Source of the DNA: Blastomyces gilchristii SLH14081
Lineage: Eukaryota; Ascomycota; Eurotiomycetes; Onygenales; Ajellomycetaceae
Length of the DNA: 64,000 nt
Assembly: GCF_000003855.2 (NCBI RefSeq)
Contig: NW_003101682.1
Span: forward strand, 5,478,190-5,542,189
Direction of reading: 5' to 3'
A program made the translations under genes and the position numbers. Numbering within the stretch: the first letter of the stretch is position 1; each line of letters opens with the position of its first letter. The notes under the pieces were generated by a model that saw only the letters and a program-made list of their open reading frames with translations, was not told the origin of the DNA and searched no databases. Shown one piece after another: positions 25,282 through 38,200 of this stretch.

Positions 25282-26805
25282 ATGAAGGGTACCCTCACCC
25301 GCAATGAGACCTGGAGCTTACTGGCACTGGTTGTCGCCTGTCTGGGGGTCATAACCAATACATTCCAGGGTGACGGTGAACCCTTGATCGCGTCTCTTGC
25401 TCTCAGCGGCATAGCTTTCGCAGCCACTTTTAGTCTAATACGATGGCTGGGGGAAGTTTTTGTCAAAGCAGGATTGAAAGGGAGGGACATGGCGAAGTTG
25501 CGACACAGTGAGATGTATGGACTGCATCAGAAGGAGGCGGAGTCCCCAGTGTTAAACTAGCTAATATCACTGACAATTACTTATTTGACAGACCGGAAGC
25601 GATGGGAGCTGTTTGCGCGGTTGTTTATATACTACTACTGATAGTTTTCATACCATTCCCATTTTACAAAGATATTGTAGCTGCGACTTCAGGGGGTGGG
25701 AATCGAGATGTAGTGTTAGAGGCGCAACATGTCGAAACGGGACGTTTTCTTCATCGATTCCCTCATAGTAAGGTAGGAGAACAATCTGGATGTCCCCTAA
25801 AGTGGCGCTGTGATCTTTGCTAATGTTTATATGAGTGTGTAGCTTGCGTCCTACCTCTCTGGCCTTTTATCGCTCCAGGCAATCCTGATTCTCGGTATCG
25901 GGGACGACATGCTTGATATCCGATGGAGACACAAAGTGCTTATCCCTGCGCTCGCTTCAATTCCAATGCTTATAGTATACTTCGTTGATTTTGGAGTCAC
26001 GCTCGTGGTTGTTCCGGTTCCATTGCGGCCATATCTCGGCCCATTCATAGACCTGGGTTGGTTATATTATGTGTATATGGCCGCTGTTGCCATATTCTGC
26101 CCTAACAGCATCAACATGCTTGCTGGGATCAACGGGATTGAGGTATCTCAGTCTCTAGTCATTGCGATCTTGCTACTTATAAATGACGCATTGTACCTTA
26201 CACCCTTCACGCCTTATCCTCATCCAGCCATGGACTCCCACCTTTTCTCGATATATCTTCTATTGCCATTTATCGCGGTCTCCTTTGCGCTCTGGCTGCA
26301 TAATTGGTATCCGGCCAAAGTCTTCGTAGGCGATTCCTACTGCTATTTTGCCGGAATGGTATTCGCGGTTGTGGCCATTCTTGGCCATTTCAGCAAGACG
26401 CTTTTGCTGCTGTTCGTCCCGCAAATATTTAATTTCCTCTACTCTACTCCTCAATTGTTCCATCTTATTCCTTGCCCGAGACACCGACTGCCACGTTTCA
26501 ACGCGCGCACGGGATTACTTGAGCCTTCAGTAACGGAATGGCCGCGTCCCCCCATGTTTGTCGTTTCAACCGCTCTCGAGCTACTCCACCAGCTCCGACT
26601 CGTGCGAATACGGAAGAACGAGGCCAGAGAAATCATCGAGTCTACCAATCTGACGATTTTAAATCTGTGGCTGGTATGGTTCGGCCCGTTGAGAGAAGAC
26701 AAGCTTGCCACACATATTGTAATGGTCCAGGTTGTCTGCGGAGTTGCCGGCTTGCTGGTCAGGCACAAGCTTGCGCTATGGGTATTTTCGGAAGACAATC
26801 GGTGA
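25282..26805 (+). CDS. ALG7: UDP-GlcNAc:dolichyl-phosphate GlcNAc-1-phosphate transferase (ALG7/GPT)
   Basis: Exons 25282-25514, 25592-25772 and 25843-26805 join to 458 residues, the usual length. The enzyme makes GlcNAc-PP-dolichol, the first step of N-glycan precursor assembly at the ER membrane, and is the target of tunicamycin. Family marks are visible: PEAMGAVCAVVY restored across intron 1, GIGDDMLDIRWRHK near residue 156 with the acidic Mg-binding pair, PNSINMLAGINGIE in the middle, and HNWYPAKVFVGDS near residue 290. About ten hydrophobic membrane segments are spread through the protein. The exon 1 donor is GTATGG after AGAT; reading on gives a stop, so the intron is needed. It lies head-to-head with SEH1. 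No defect is seen. Confidence 0.95.
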
Positions 26806-27311
26806 TTTGTATTAACTGGAAGGGATTGCATGTACATATATGATAGAGTAGTTTTAGACAGTCGAATAATTATTGTTATATCCTGGTAGTTCGTCTTATT
26901 TATTGACTCCTCCTGTTGGTGTAGCCGTCATCGCTGCGGCTCCGCGTTCCGATAAGGGACCGAAGGTCTTGGCATTTCTCCGTCCCCGGGCCGATAACCG
27001 CTGCAAACCGAGTCATGCAGCGCGGCCAATCACGCTGCTTCCTGATCTGCTTACCGCCGACATCGGCGCCGACCCCTCCCTCTGGCGCAAAGCTCTCTGG
27101 AGCTACTTGAAGGCGGCTTCATCCTTTATATACTCCGTACACAGCTTTCTGTTCTGATATTCCTCCTTCATCTCTCATCTGTTCAAACCGAGATCTTTTT
27201 GTGCTTTGCCTCTAATCAATATCTATCCTCCCGATCACTACAAACGCAAAGACAACGAACAATTGAGCTACCTAGCTTGCCCGCCTCTTTAACCAGCAGG
27301 AGGACGGAATC
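26806..27311. promoter_or_regulatory. ALG7 3' region and LEU1 promoter
   Basis: TATATA at 27127-27132 lies 180 bp before the LEU1 start codon, and pyrimidine-rich sequence follows. GC-rich motifs with CCGG and CCG halves occur at about 26985-27010, but no clean CCGG-N4-CCGG Leu3-type site was found. Confidence 0.4.
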
Positions 27312-29838
27312 ATGCCTGCCGCAGAGAAGAAACCTAAGACTCTCTATGACAAGGTCTTCCAGGACCATGTTGTGAATGAGCAGGAGGATGGAACTATCTT
27401 GCTCTATATTGGTATGCCTGGCTCCCGTTTTGCATGAAGAGCTTTGCCACGGACTGCGCAAGTGTTAACCAGTTCAATAGATAGACATCTCGTCCACGAA
27501 GTCACGTCACCTGTAAGTTACTCCCTAGTAATAAGTTAATTATACCCAATCAGCGTACACATATCTAACTATGTCGTTGAATAGCAAGCGTTTGAGGGGC
27601 TTAAGAATGCTGGGCGGAAGGTACGGAGACCAGATTGTACTTTGGCCACAGTAGACCATGTACGTTACCATTTTCCCAAGGCTCGTAAATTTATTTTACG
27701 CTTGTCTAACTCTCTCTCTACAGAATATCCCCACCACATCTCGCAAGACGTTTAAAAATGTCGAGAATTTCGTGCAAGAGATGGACTCGAGGCTGCAATG
27801 TATGACCCTGGAGGAGAATGTGAAGGATTTCGGGCTCACATACTTTGGCTTGGGGGACAAGAGGCAGGGAATCGTGCACGTCATCGGTCCGGAACAGGGG
27901 TTCACACTTCCAGGCACAACCGTAGTCTGCGGTGACTCCCACACATCGACGCATGGCGCTTTTGGCGCCTTGGCATTTGGGATTGGCACCAGCGAGGTCG
28001 AACATGTGCTGGCCACGCAGACACTCATCACCAAGCGCAGCAAGAACATGCGTGTTCAAGTTGACGGTGAGCTTCTACCAGGTGTTAGCAGCAAGGATAT
28101 TATTCTCCACGTGATTGGTGTGATTGGAACTGCTGGTGGTAATGGCTCTGTCATTGAATTTTGCGGTTCCGCTATCAGAGGGCTTAGCATGGAGGCGCGT
28201 ATGTCTATTTGCAACATGAGTATCGAGGCTGGCGCTAGGGCTGGCATGGTTGCACCAGACGAGACTACATTCGAATACTTGAAAGGAAGGCCCTTGGCGC
28301 CAAAATACGATAGCCCTGAGTGGAAGAAGGCTGTGAAGTATTGGTCGAGTCTGAAGTCCGACGAAGGTGCTGTATATGATAAAGAAGTTTTCATCGATAC
28401 AAAGGATATCGTCCCAAGCGTTTCTTGGGGTACCTCCCCGCAGGATGTCGTACCAATCACTGGAGTTGTCCCCGGGCCAGATGACTTTACAGATGAGGAT
28501 AAGAAGGCGAGCGCAAAGCGCGCTTTGGAATACATGGGACTCACTCCCGGCACGCCAATGCAAGATATCGTCGTCGACAAGGTATTCATTGGATCTTGTA
28601 CCAACTCCCGCATCGAAGACCTGCGCGCTGCTGCTCACGTGGTTGAGGGTAAGAAAGTAGCTCCAAACATCAAACGGGCGATGATTGTCCCGGGATCGGG
28701 TCTGGTCAAGCAACAAGCAGAAGCTGAGGGTCTAGACAAGATCTTCACTGCTGCTGGATTTGAATGGAGAGAAGCTGGTTGTTCTATGTGCCTCGGCATG
28801 AACCCAGATATCCTCTCCCCACGCGAGCGATGTGCCAGTACATCTAACCGAAACTTCGAAGGTCGTCAGGGGGCTTACGGGCGGACACATCTCATGTCCC
28901 CGGTAATGGCTGCTGCTGCCGCTATCGTCGGCAAGCTTGCTGATGTCCGAAAAATCGAAACTGCCCATCCACTGACCCAAAAGAGGGTCGCGCCAAAGGT
29001 TGATGTCGAAGCCGTCGTTGACGAAATCGATACCGAAGATGACCTGGAACGCATCCTCGACTTCCCTGAAGACAATGAACCGCACACTAATAGCTCTACA
29101 CCCCATACGTCAGCTGGTCTGCCAAAGTTCACGACGCTTAAAGGCATTGCAGCACCACTAGACCGTGCGAATGTGGACACAGATGCCATCATCCCCAAAC
29201 AATTCCTCAAAACCATCAAGCGCACCGGTCTAGGAAGCGCCCTTTTCTACTCCTTGAGATTCGCTGAAGACGGTTCTGAGAAACCAGATTTCATCCTCAA
29301 CCAAGAACCATACCGCAACGCCAAAGTCCTCGTAACAGGCGTGAACTTTGGCTGCGGTAGCTCCCGAGAACACGCTCCATGGGCTCTCCTCGATTTCGGC
29401 ATAAAATGTATAATCGCTCCTTCATACGCAGACATATTCTTCAACAACACATTCAAGAATGGCATGTTGCCCATCATCATCACCGATAGCACTGCATACC
29501 AGAATATCTTCGCGGAAGCTCGTGCTGGGAATGAGTTGGAAATCGATCTCCCCAACCAACGTGTCAACGACGCCTCAGGAAACAAGCTGGCGGACTTCGA
29601 CGTTGAGCAATTCAGGAAACATTGCCTTGTCAATGGTCTGGATGACATTGGACTCACGATGCAGATGGAGCAGAAGATTAAGCAGTTCGAGGCTGTTCGC
29701 TCGTTGGAGACGCCATGGCTGGACGGCACGGGATATCTGAAACGCGGCAATGGGAAGAAAGGCCCAGTAATGGTTTCAGCTGCCGCTGTTCCGAAAACGA
29801 ATAGGGGTGAAGTAAAGGGGGAACCATTGGAGTGGTGA
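27312..29838 (+). CDS. LEU1: 3-isopropylmalate dehydratase (alpha-isopropylmalate isomerase), fused LeuC-LeuD
   Basis: Exons 27312-27411, 27481-27512, 27585-27659 and 27724-29838 join to 773 residues, the usual fungal length. The enzyme converts 2-isopropylmalate to 3-isopropylmalate, second step of leucine synthesis. The large aconitase-type domain comes first ([20 protein letters not shown] with Cys361; AGCSMC with Cys422 and Cys425, the three expected [4Fe-4S] ligands). A charged linker (about 450-490) leads to the swivel domain with [14 protein letters not shown] near residue 611. The fusion is normal for fungi; bacteria have two subunits. The first two exons encode KVFQDHVV and [13 protein letters not shown], strongly conserved, so the start at 27312 is secure. 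No defect is seen. Minus-strand open frames over it are shadows. Confidence 0.97.
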
Positions 29839-30492
29839 GGAGAATTTTGATTGTCGGGAATGGAGTTTCGTAGGTTTCTTTTTTGAAAAGGACAAGCGCA
29901 TCTAATGCTGGAAAGGGAGATTAATTCTATATTTGATCAGATCTATCTGTTTTTTCCTTGCTGAGATACCATTTTTTTCTTCTGCTCTTTCTCTCAAAAC
30001 ACAATTATAGTTCGCTTATCCGTTGTTTAATATTTACTTTTCACTTTCGGCTCAGTCCATGCATGCTCTTTAGAAGGAAAAAGCTAAGAAAAAGGGACTT
30101 CGATTGAAGCCCTTCACCGGGCTAGGTTTTATAGCTAGTTGAATGAAAATTTCGATCCCTTTTGTGAATGCCTGTAGATGTATCCATCCCCATTCTTGTG
30201 CACACCACTGCTCTCCCTCTTTATAGCTGTTTATGCAGACAGTGCCCCAACTACTCCCCCTTAATTTCCCTTACTCCTACATAGGCTAACCTAACCCCCT
30301 GGCCTGACTTTAACAACGCTAGATTTCAAACCGGCTGAAAGGGGAGAAAAATAATTCCATTTCTTAAGGAGACTACTTTTTTCCTCTAATCTAACAGATT
30401 TACGTTTCATTTCCCTCTATCGCCTATGAAAAGGAAGAGCACTTGTAAGGAAGGACATTATAATCGTCCGCGGTCTCTATCTACTCCGGAGT

Positions 30493-30511
30493 CCGAACCT
30501 CCCTGGTTCGG
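30493..30511. other. Perfect 7-bp inverted repeat
   Basis: CCGAACC and GGTTCGG are separated by five bases, able to form a small hairpin about 650 bp past the LEU1 stop. No function is assigned. Confidence 0.4.
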
Positions 30512-33046
30512 GGATTAATAACTGTGCTCGTTCGAACATATCCATGTTGCCTGCAAAGAGAGTATCATTTGTAATGTACGTTTATTTAAGCTCTGCGCAG
30601 TAGATCATCACACATTCCCCACACCACTCCGCCGACTAGATTTAGCAACAGTATAGGTAGCATCTGCAACGATTGGGTGTGCATGTTGGCATTTCGATAT
30701 TGGAAAGAATAGAAAGCCGATGGTATTAATAGGTCAAGCTGTGTCTGGATTTGGATATCCCTATGCCCTTCCTTTCTAGATTCTGTATGTCAGCTGAAGA
30801 CGTGGTAGGGGTTGCTTGGGCCGGTTCAAGTCAAAATATCAGACATGGAATAATCGGCGCTTCCATAGAATTGCTCTGCATCTGTCATTAGTTATTATTA
30901 CGCCCGATGCTGGTCCTGGACATGAGTTCTGATCCTTCTAGCAAGCTGATGAATTAGTCCAATTGGAGATGACTGGTTGTATGTAATATTCGCTGCCAGC
31001 CGGATAGTATTATTATTTGAAAGAAACATGCACGTTTGTTTGGGATAGCTGGTTATTCGAAGGATTTGTCGCTTAGTATCATAATAATAATAGTATGTGA
31101 TCCACACAGTACAGCGTAGGTGAAGCTGGGCGGACGACAAGCCTACCAGGACGATCTGATCTGAGTGATCTCCCGAGATAGGCAGCGTGCGTACGGAGTA
31201 CTGTGTCCGCAGTAAGCCTTACTACTGCGTATGCGTAAGCGGCCGTCGCAAGGATCACAATGCAGAGTGGAGCGCGTTAAAATAGTTGCCTGAACATGGA
31301 TGACGCTGTTGATTTAGATGTTGACATGACTCTTGCGGTCAACCACGTAGAAATTCTAAAATTATGTTTACTATTTTGTAATTTCCATAACTTAGGTCTC
31401 CACGCCTGCGATCTCTTGGAGTGCGGAGTACAGTACCATGTCTATTCTCTGCTCGTCATCCACCTGTCTCTTCGGGAGCCCTGTGAGATGATCTGTAGAT
31501 TCAAAAGCCAAAGATGGAAACAAGGGCATCAGGCAAGTAAACGCACTTAAAATCACCTAGGTAGGTACAACAGGTAACATGTGCCATGTGGCGAAGCTGT
31601 TAGATATTCATAGTTTGTTTTTTTTTTTTTTTTTTTCCCTTTTTTTTCTTCACCGTTGTTCAGTTTTTCAGGTGTCATCATTTGTCTCAGTAAATATTTT
31701 AAACGAACTATCATCCGATACGGAGTGAGGAACAACCAGAGCGAAGTGGAACGCCCCCCACATATCCATGACTTCTCTGTGGTCTTGTTTCGTAGCTTCG
31801 ACAGGATCTTACCAAACCCTGTTCCCCGTGCTTAGTTTGTTATTAATAATAATAATGGGCTTTTGGCTCCTCCTTCAGATTTCGGGACACTCTCAGCCCA
31901 CACGGGCCACAATCTGGCTACGGAAGCCAATGACGATGGCATGCTTGCTGGCCGTTGCTTGAAGCAACGATCGATGGTCGCATCGGTAGGGCGCGATCCA
32001 GAAATCGAGGCTCTGTTTAATAATGGCCACGGTGCCGGCGCTAATCTGGGCTGAATCCTGATGGTTGGGATCGGGCGCTCTTGAGCAAATTTTCCGACCA
32101 GATGGCCTCTCAAGCATCTCTCGGCAGTCGGACTTTGGTCTCATAGGGGTTGGTAATAATTACGAGGCAGATTTGTCAAGATTAACTATTCATTTTACTC
32201 TTCGTGGACTCTTTCGGGGGCCCGTCATATTATTTATTCTCATTATTATTTATTATTCATCCACGCCAACTCAAGATGGATGATACGATGGCATGAAGTC
32301 TCCAGTTTTCTGGTCCGTTCCGGTTTGATCTAGACCTGGTTTGAGTTGGGGTGTGTGTCAGTTCTTGCATTTCTGATTGACCTTGAATGCCCCTTGGCCT
32401 TTCGACCGACAACTAGTTCTTGAAGGGCTTGGAGCTGGGTTACGCCGAGCCCCACTGCTCAGCTCAAAGACTCCTCTGCAGCATAATTGGCGAAGTCGTT
32501 ATCAGAGTGCGCCTATTCGATATCCAAGCTCCACTTTTCACTTTTCTCGGAATATGTCTCAACAAACCAGAAGCGAAAGGTGGCGATCCAAAAACAACGA
32601 TGGAAAGAAGAAGAAAAGAGAAAGGAAAGGAACGTGCAAAAGAGGATGACATCCCATCCAGTTGTCTCTTGCAATGAGTTGCATGTTTCGCCTGGATAGA
32701 AAGTGTCTTCATCTTCAAAGCTTGGCCTTCTGACATTGTCCTCTTGGATACCCATTGATGAATGTTGCCAGGACAAAAATGCCAGAAGAGTTTTCGGTCG
32801 AAATTCCTTCGTTCAAACATGCACTTTGTTCTAGCGAGGATGAATACACCCACATATCTTGAAGACCACGACAGTTGCTGTGCCTTGTCATACTCGTGTT
32901 GAATAAGAGGATAAGTAACGGCTGTGTTTCAAGGAGAACCATGCCAGGGATGGGTGCGATCCAGGGATCAAATCATAGTAATACCAAATATCCATTTGAA
33001 GTTCTCTTCCGTCAAATACAGCTATCCAGCTTTACGTCCACCGGCC

Positions 33047-33155
33047 CCACCAGCCCCCACCAGCCCTCACCAGCCCTCAAAAAGCAAATCAAAAAGAAAA
33101 GAAAAGAAAAAGAAAAGAAAAGAAAAAGAAAAGAAAAGAAAAAGAAAAAGAAAAA
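33047..33155. repeat. Two adjoining simple repeats
   Basis: Four imperfect copies of a CACCAGCCC-like 9-mer are followed at once by an AAAAG/AAAAAG purine tract of about 65 bases. Confidence 0.85.
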
Positions 33156-34213
33156 TCATCTTTATCACCGTTTATCCCATATTATTAACAGGCCCTGAAC
33201 CCCGAAGGATGTGCTCCCCCTCAGTTCCGAAACTGGCGACAGCATAGCAGCCTAGGTTCCCAGCAGTTGCGTTGTCTGAGTTGCTAAGCTTAAAAATATG
33301 AAACATTACTCACCAAGAACAACCTTTCCAATACGCTTACACGTGGCTGTGGGTATGGATCGTATCGAGAACTTCGGCAGCCAATGACAGATGAATGGCT
33401 GCTTCGGTGGATTCGAGAATAATATTTTTAGGATTTGTTCAAGCGATCCCGCTCAAATAATGGAAAGCATAAAAAAAAAAAAGAAAATACATCAAAGCTG
33501 ACTCGCCAAGGCTTGTCAGCACCCATCTCCGAGGCGCAAAAGGCACCACATCGGGAGTCTCCAGCAAACCGAAGAATTCATCAGCGGGATCTGTATTTAT
33601 TTCTTTTCGCGTTATTCTCTTTTGTCGGATGCAACTGGAAAATGGACAATAATAAGAATAATCATGGCTCGTCGACTGCGGCTCAAGCGCCAAGGCTGGG
33701 CGAGATGCAGCTAGTCCCAAGTCGGACACCCGGCTGGCGCTGCCACACCCAAGCACAACTTAAATTTGACTCCACCTCCTCGAGTCGACAACATCGACGA
33801 CGTGGACACACACGATATGATACGGCCAGGATTCGAGGATTCCGGTGGCTGTTAAATTAAATATCCCCATCATCATTATTATTGCCAGTATTATTATTCG
33901 TTTGAATCCAACGAGCCGCAAGGACGAAGAGAGCTGATAGCAACTTCGGGACTTGCCTGCTTTCCGGCTCTGGTTGGTGCCTGACTTGGACAATCAGTAA
34001 CTCGGCTCCAATACCAACCGTTCCTGAGCCACAGAATACCAAACAAGGGAACACTCCCCCCACCGGTGCCTGAATTCGTGCTGGCGTTTTCGATACACTC
34101 TTGCATGGTCGACGTCAAGACGTGATGTCGCATATCGGTGATATCTCATGGAACAGCCTGCGGATGCTTCACACAAGTTGCGGGCGAAAATGATGGAATA
34201 AGGAGAGCGATCC

Positions 34214-34242
<29 letters not shown>
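34214..34242 (+). repeat. 29-base poly(A) run
   Basis: Uninterrupted A29 about 1 kb before AGS1. The length is likely to vary between isolates or be an assembly approximation. Confidence 0.9.
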
Positions 34243-34245
<3 letters not shown>

Positions 34246-35269
34246 GAAACTTGATCTTTGAAGTTCATTATTCTTCCTGGCTGGGAAACTCCGCTCTTGG
34301 GCTTGCCTTGACCTCGTTTCACCATCGCCAGCAGAGACTATGTTTGTATCCCAACACCAGTCATGTTGTTTTCTACTAAACCTAGAAAGCTCCGGTGTAA
34401 GCCCAAGCCAAAATAGCAAGTGTTCGACTTGGGAAGCAAAATCAAAAATCCTTGAAGAAGATGAGAAGGTAAAGAATTGGGAGAATGGATGAGGACCTAG
34501 TTTTATATTTCCTTGGATTTGCTACTTCATGTCGAAAGAGCATTCTTCCTTCCGGTGACCGAGGGAGGTCGTGTCTGAAATTTTCCCGTCACGCTCAGGA
34601 CGAATGGCCCTAAGAGACTATTTCAGGCAGCGTATGATCCTCTCATGCATTACTAGCGCCTGTATCTTTCCCTGTGATCTGAGACTTTTGACTACGCTGC
34701 GTAGTCGTCCGACACCGAAAATAGCAATGTATCTGCCAAGCTAGAATCTCGCTTCATACATTTTCAGCTGGCTAGATGCAAAGCGTCTGCCAGTGCCACA
34801 ATAATGCGATGAGTAATGGAGGCTGAATGAAAATTCATCGATACCGGGGTACCCGGGTGGGACCTTTTTTTCTCTTTTTGAAGCCGGAAGAAGTCATATT
34901 CGCCCCAGCCCCCACCCAGAACTTACTACTTGGTAGATTCTACCCGGGCCGACCTTGTCTCTTTATTTGACATTCTTGTTCTTTGCTTCTCTCATGTCCT
35001 GATATTTTCTAATGAACAGTTTCTTTAATACTTTGGTTGCATTACCATTTACGGTCGTTTCTTATTCTTTTTTAAATCAGTCTATCGTTCTAAATCCTCA
35101 AGCCTCAGCTTTATATCAGTGCTGGAAGCGAGGAGCTTGATGCAATATATTGGTTTATTGGTCAGGTAATACTTCCACTTTCCTACCACCATTCCACTCG
35201 TTTCACACCTTGGGTATCGCCGCAGCCTATGTTCGAAGTACATAGCGGCATAATTTCTAGTCATTATTG

Positions 35270-38200
35270 ATGATGCGGCGGTGGTTGGTGGGAGTGTCGC
35301 TGGCGCTTCTCGCTACAGGAGCGACGAGTTGGCCATACGACCCGGAGTTTGAGGGATATAACCTCAACGAAAATAAGACAGCTACAAATCCCGCAGACTA
35401 TTACGGAGAATGGGAGAATCATGAGTACTTCCCGTCGCCGGAGAATTGGCGCTTTCCATTCTACAGCTTGTTCCTCGATCGATTTGTGAATGGAGACCCG
35501 AGGAATGACAACATTAACGGCACGTTCTTCGAACATGATCTGAACTCGAATCAGATGCGTCACGGGGGCGACATAAGTGGTCTGGTGGATACGTTAGATT
35601 ATCTCCAGGGTATGGGAATAAAGGTGTGTTTGGGTCTCAGCCTTTCTTGCTCAATCTGGAAAATTTGCTAACGCGTGCTCATGAAGGGTATCTATCTCGC
35701 TGGAACTATTTTGATGAACGCGCCTTCGGGCGCGGATGGTTACTCGGTGCTTGACACTACCCTTCTCGATCGACATTACGGTAATATCCAAGAATTCAGA
35801 TATGCTATTACAGAAATACATAAGCGGGGCATGTATGTCCTTATGGATAACACTTTGGCAACGTAAGTAGCTATCGGCATTACTGTCTCTTACCGCAAAT
35901 AAACAGGGTATACTGATCAATCGCAATAGAATGGGCGACCTTATCGGCTTCAAAGGATATTTGAATACAACAACACCGTTTGATGTCAACGAACATGAGG
36001 CAGTATGGAAGACAAATCGTCGTTATGTGGATTTCGATATCGGCAACAACTACAATGAGACGTGCGATTATCCAAGGTTTTATTGGGAAAACGGTTACCC
36101 TGTTGGCAATGATGTCACAGACCAACTGAAGGGCTGCTATGATAGTGATTTTGATCAATATGGTGATATCGAAGCTTTTGGAGTCTACCCAGATTGGCAG
36201 CGCCAGCTTGCAAAATTTGCTTCCGTGCAAGACCGTCTACGTGAATGGGTTCCTTCTGTCAGGCAGCGACTCATGAGGCACTCGTGCCTGATTATTCGAC
36301 AACTTGATATTGATGGCTTCCGATATGATAAGGCCTTACAGGCGACAGTCGATGCGTTCGCGGATATAAGTGAGCACTATCGTGAATGCGCCAAAAGTGT
36401 TGGGAAACATAACTTCTTTCTGCCTGGTGAAATCACGGGTGGAAATACTCTTGGATCTATTTATATTGGTCGAGGACGTCAACCGAACATGTTACCCGAG
36501 ACGTTGGAGGACGCCGTGAAGCTGACGAACACTTCGAGCGAAAAATATTTCATCCGCGAACCAGGCAAATCTGCTCTGGATGCTGGTGCATTCCACTACT
36601 CGATCTATCGTTCTTTGACCCGGTTCCTTGGTATGGACGGTAACCTTGCTGCCGGATATGATACCCCCGTTAACTGGGTGGACACTTGGTACGAGTTCCT
36701 CCTCACAAATGACTTCGTCAATGCCAATGGGAAGTTTGATCCACGCCATATGTTCGGAGCAACGAATCAGGATGTTTTTCGCTGGCCGACCATTAGGGAA
36801 GGGACAGAGAGAATGCTATTAGCCTTCTATATTACCACGCTTCACCTACCTGGTATCCCCTTGCTACTTTGGGGCGAAGAACAAGCATTCTACGTCTTGG
36901 ACAATACTGCTCGGAATTATATCTTCGGGCGGCAGGCCATGTCACCAGCAACAGCTTGGCAAACCCACGGCTGTTACAGCCTTGGCTCTGAGCAGTACTA
37001 TCAATGGCCCATTGAGTCTGGTAAATATGCCTGCCATGACGAGACTGTGAGCTACGACCATAGAGATCCATCACACCCAGTACGGAATGTTTTGAAAACC
37101 ATGTATCAAATGAGGGAGCACTACCCGACGCTAAATGATGGGTGGTTCGTTCAGCACCTTTCAAATCAAACGTGGCAGGTTTTCCTCCCCGGTTCCAATA
37201 ATACACCAACGGAAACTGGAATGTGGTCCATCCACCGTAGTCGTTTTGAGGCCGTCCAAGACTTCGGCAGGGAAGGGAATCTCCCAGTTTGGCTTGTGTA
37301 TCAAAACTACAACAAAACCCACAAGTATGAGTTCGACTGCTCGGATAATGATACGGCACTCATATCTAGCTTTGATAGTGGTACCACTGTCAAAAATTTG
37401 TTCTATCCCTTCGATGAACTTACATTGAAAGAAGGTCCCAAGAAGCTAGGGTTTGATCAATCTGCCGAGTTTAATGGGTGTCTTGATAGCCTCGAGTTGA
37501 AACCATGGGATTTCAGAGCCTACGTTCCCAAGGACAGGTTCATTCGACCACGACCTATGGTCACAAAATTCGTTCCAGGACACGATGCTCGCCTGCAGTC
37601 GACAGTTTCTCCCGATCAAGATGAAACAGTTCCCATTGAACTATATTATTCCGAAGCGATGAGCTGCGATGGCGTAACTAGGAGCATTACGTTCAATTCA
37701 ACTACAGACAATGGTAAAAAGCCATCTATTGACGCAAGTAGTGTCAAGTGTACAACGGTGACCCCCGAACCTCCGAAATATATCGGTGAAGTTCCACATT
37801 CATGGAAATGGTCTGCCAATCTCGTTGGTGTCTACAATGGGGTACACAGGGTAACAATCTCGAATGCCCCCAGCAATGATGGCCTTACCAATACGACTTC
37901 GGTAGATCATTTCCTTTTCCGTATTGGGCAACCAGACAACCCTATGGTTTTCACCCGGGCTGCAAATTATTCATCGAATTTGCTACATAAGGACAACAAA
38001 GGTAACCTATATGTAACTCATCACGCTGCTGGAGCAGACCTTTATCGGTACTCCTTGACTTGGGGTTCATCATTTTCAGATTGGTTACCTTACGAGGGCG
38101 GTAATACTACTCTCGAGCGCCAGCATTGGTCTGGCACCAAACTGCAAAGATGGGAAGGCGAGCATGTTTCAATTGAATACTGGAATCGTATGACTGGGAG

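Larger units (their letters stand above)
29839..35269. other. 5.4-kb gene-free stretch upstream of AGS1
   Basis: No coding region is supported: frames are short, overlap on both strands and show no domain. Simple-sequence tracts mark it: a 19-T run at 31618-31636, CACCAGCCC-type repeats at 33047-33079, an AAAAG tract at 33091-33155 and a 29-A run at 34214-34242. Composition is normal, so no RIP-like mutation. It must hold LEU1's 3' end and the AGS1 promoter and leader. Confidence 0.5.

Noticed and set aside
27696..29750. Several long minus-strand open frames over LEU1 (up to 213 codons).
   Set aside because: They are codon-bias shadows of a strongly conserved plus-strand gene and show no domains.
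30490..30515. GGTTCGG hairpin considered as a tRNA T-arm.
   Set aside because: No acceptor, D or anticodon arms can be folded around it.
33435..33860. A 141-codon frame upstream of AGS1.
   Set aside because: It starts in an A-rich tract, has no domain and overlaps frames of similar size on the other strand.
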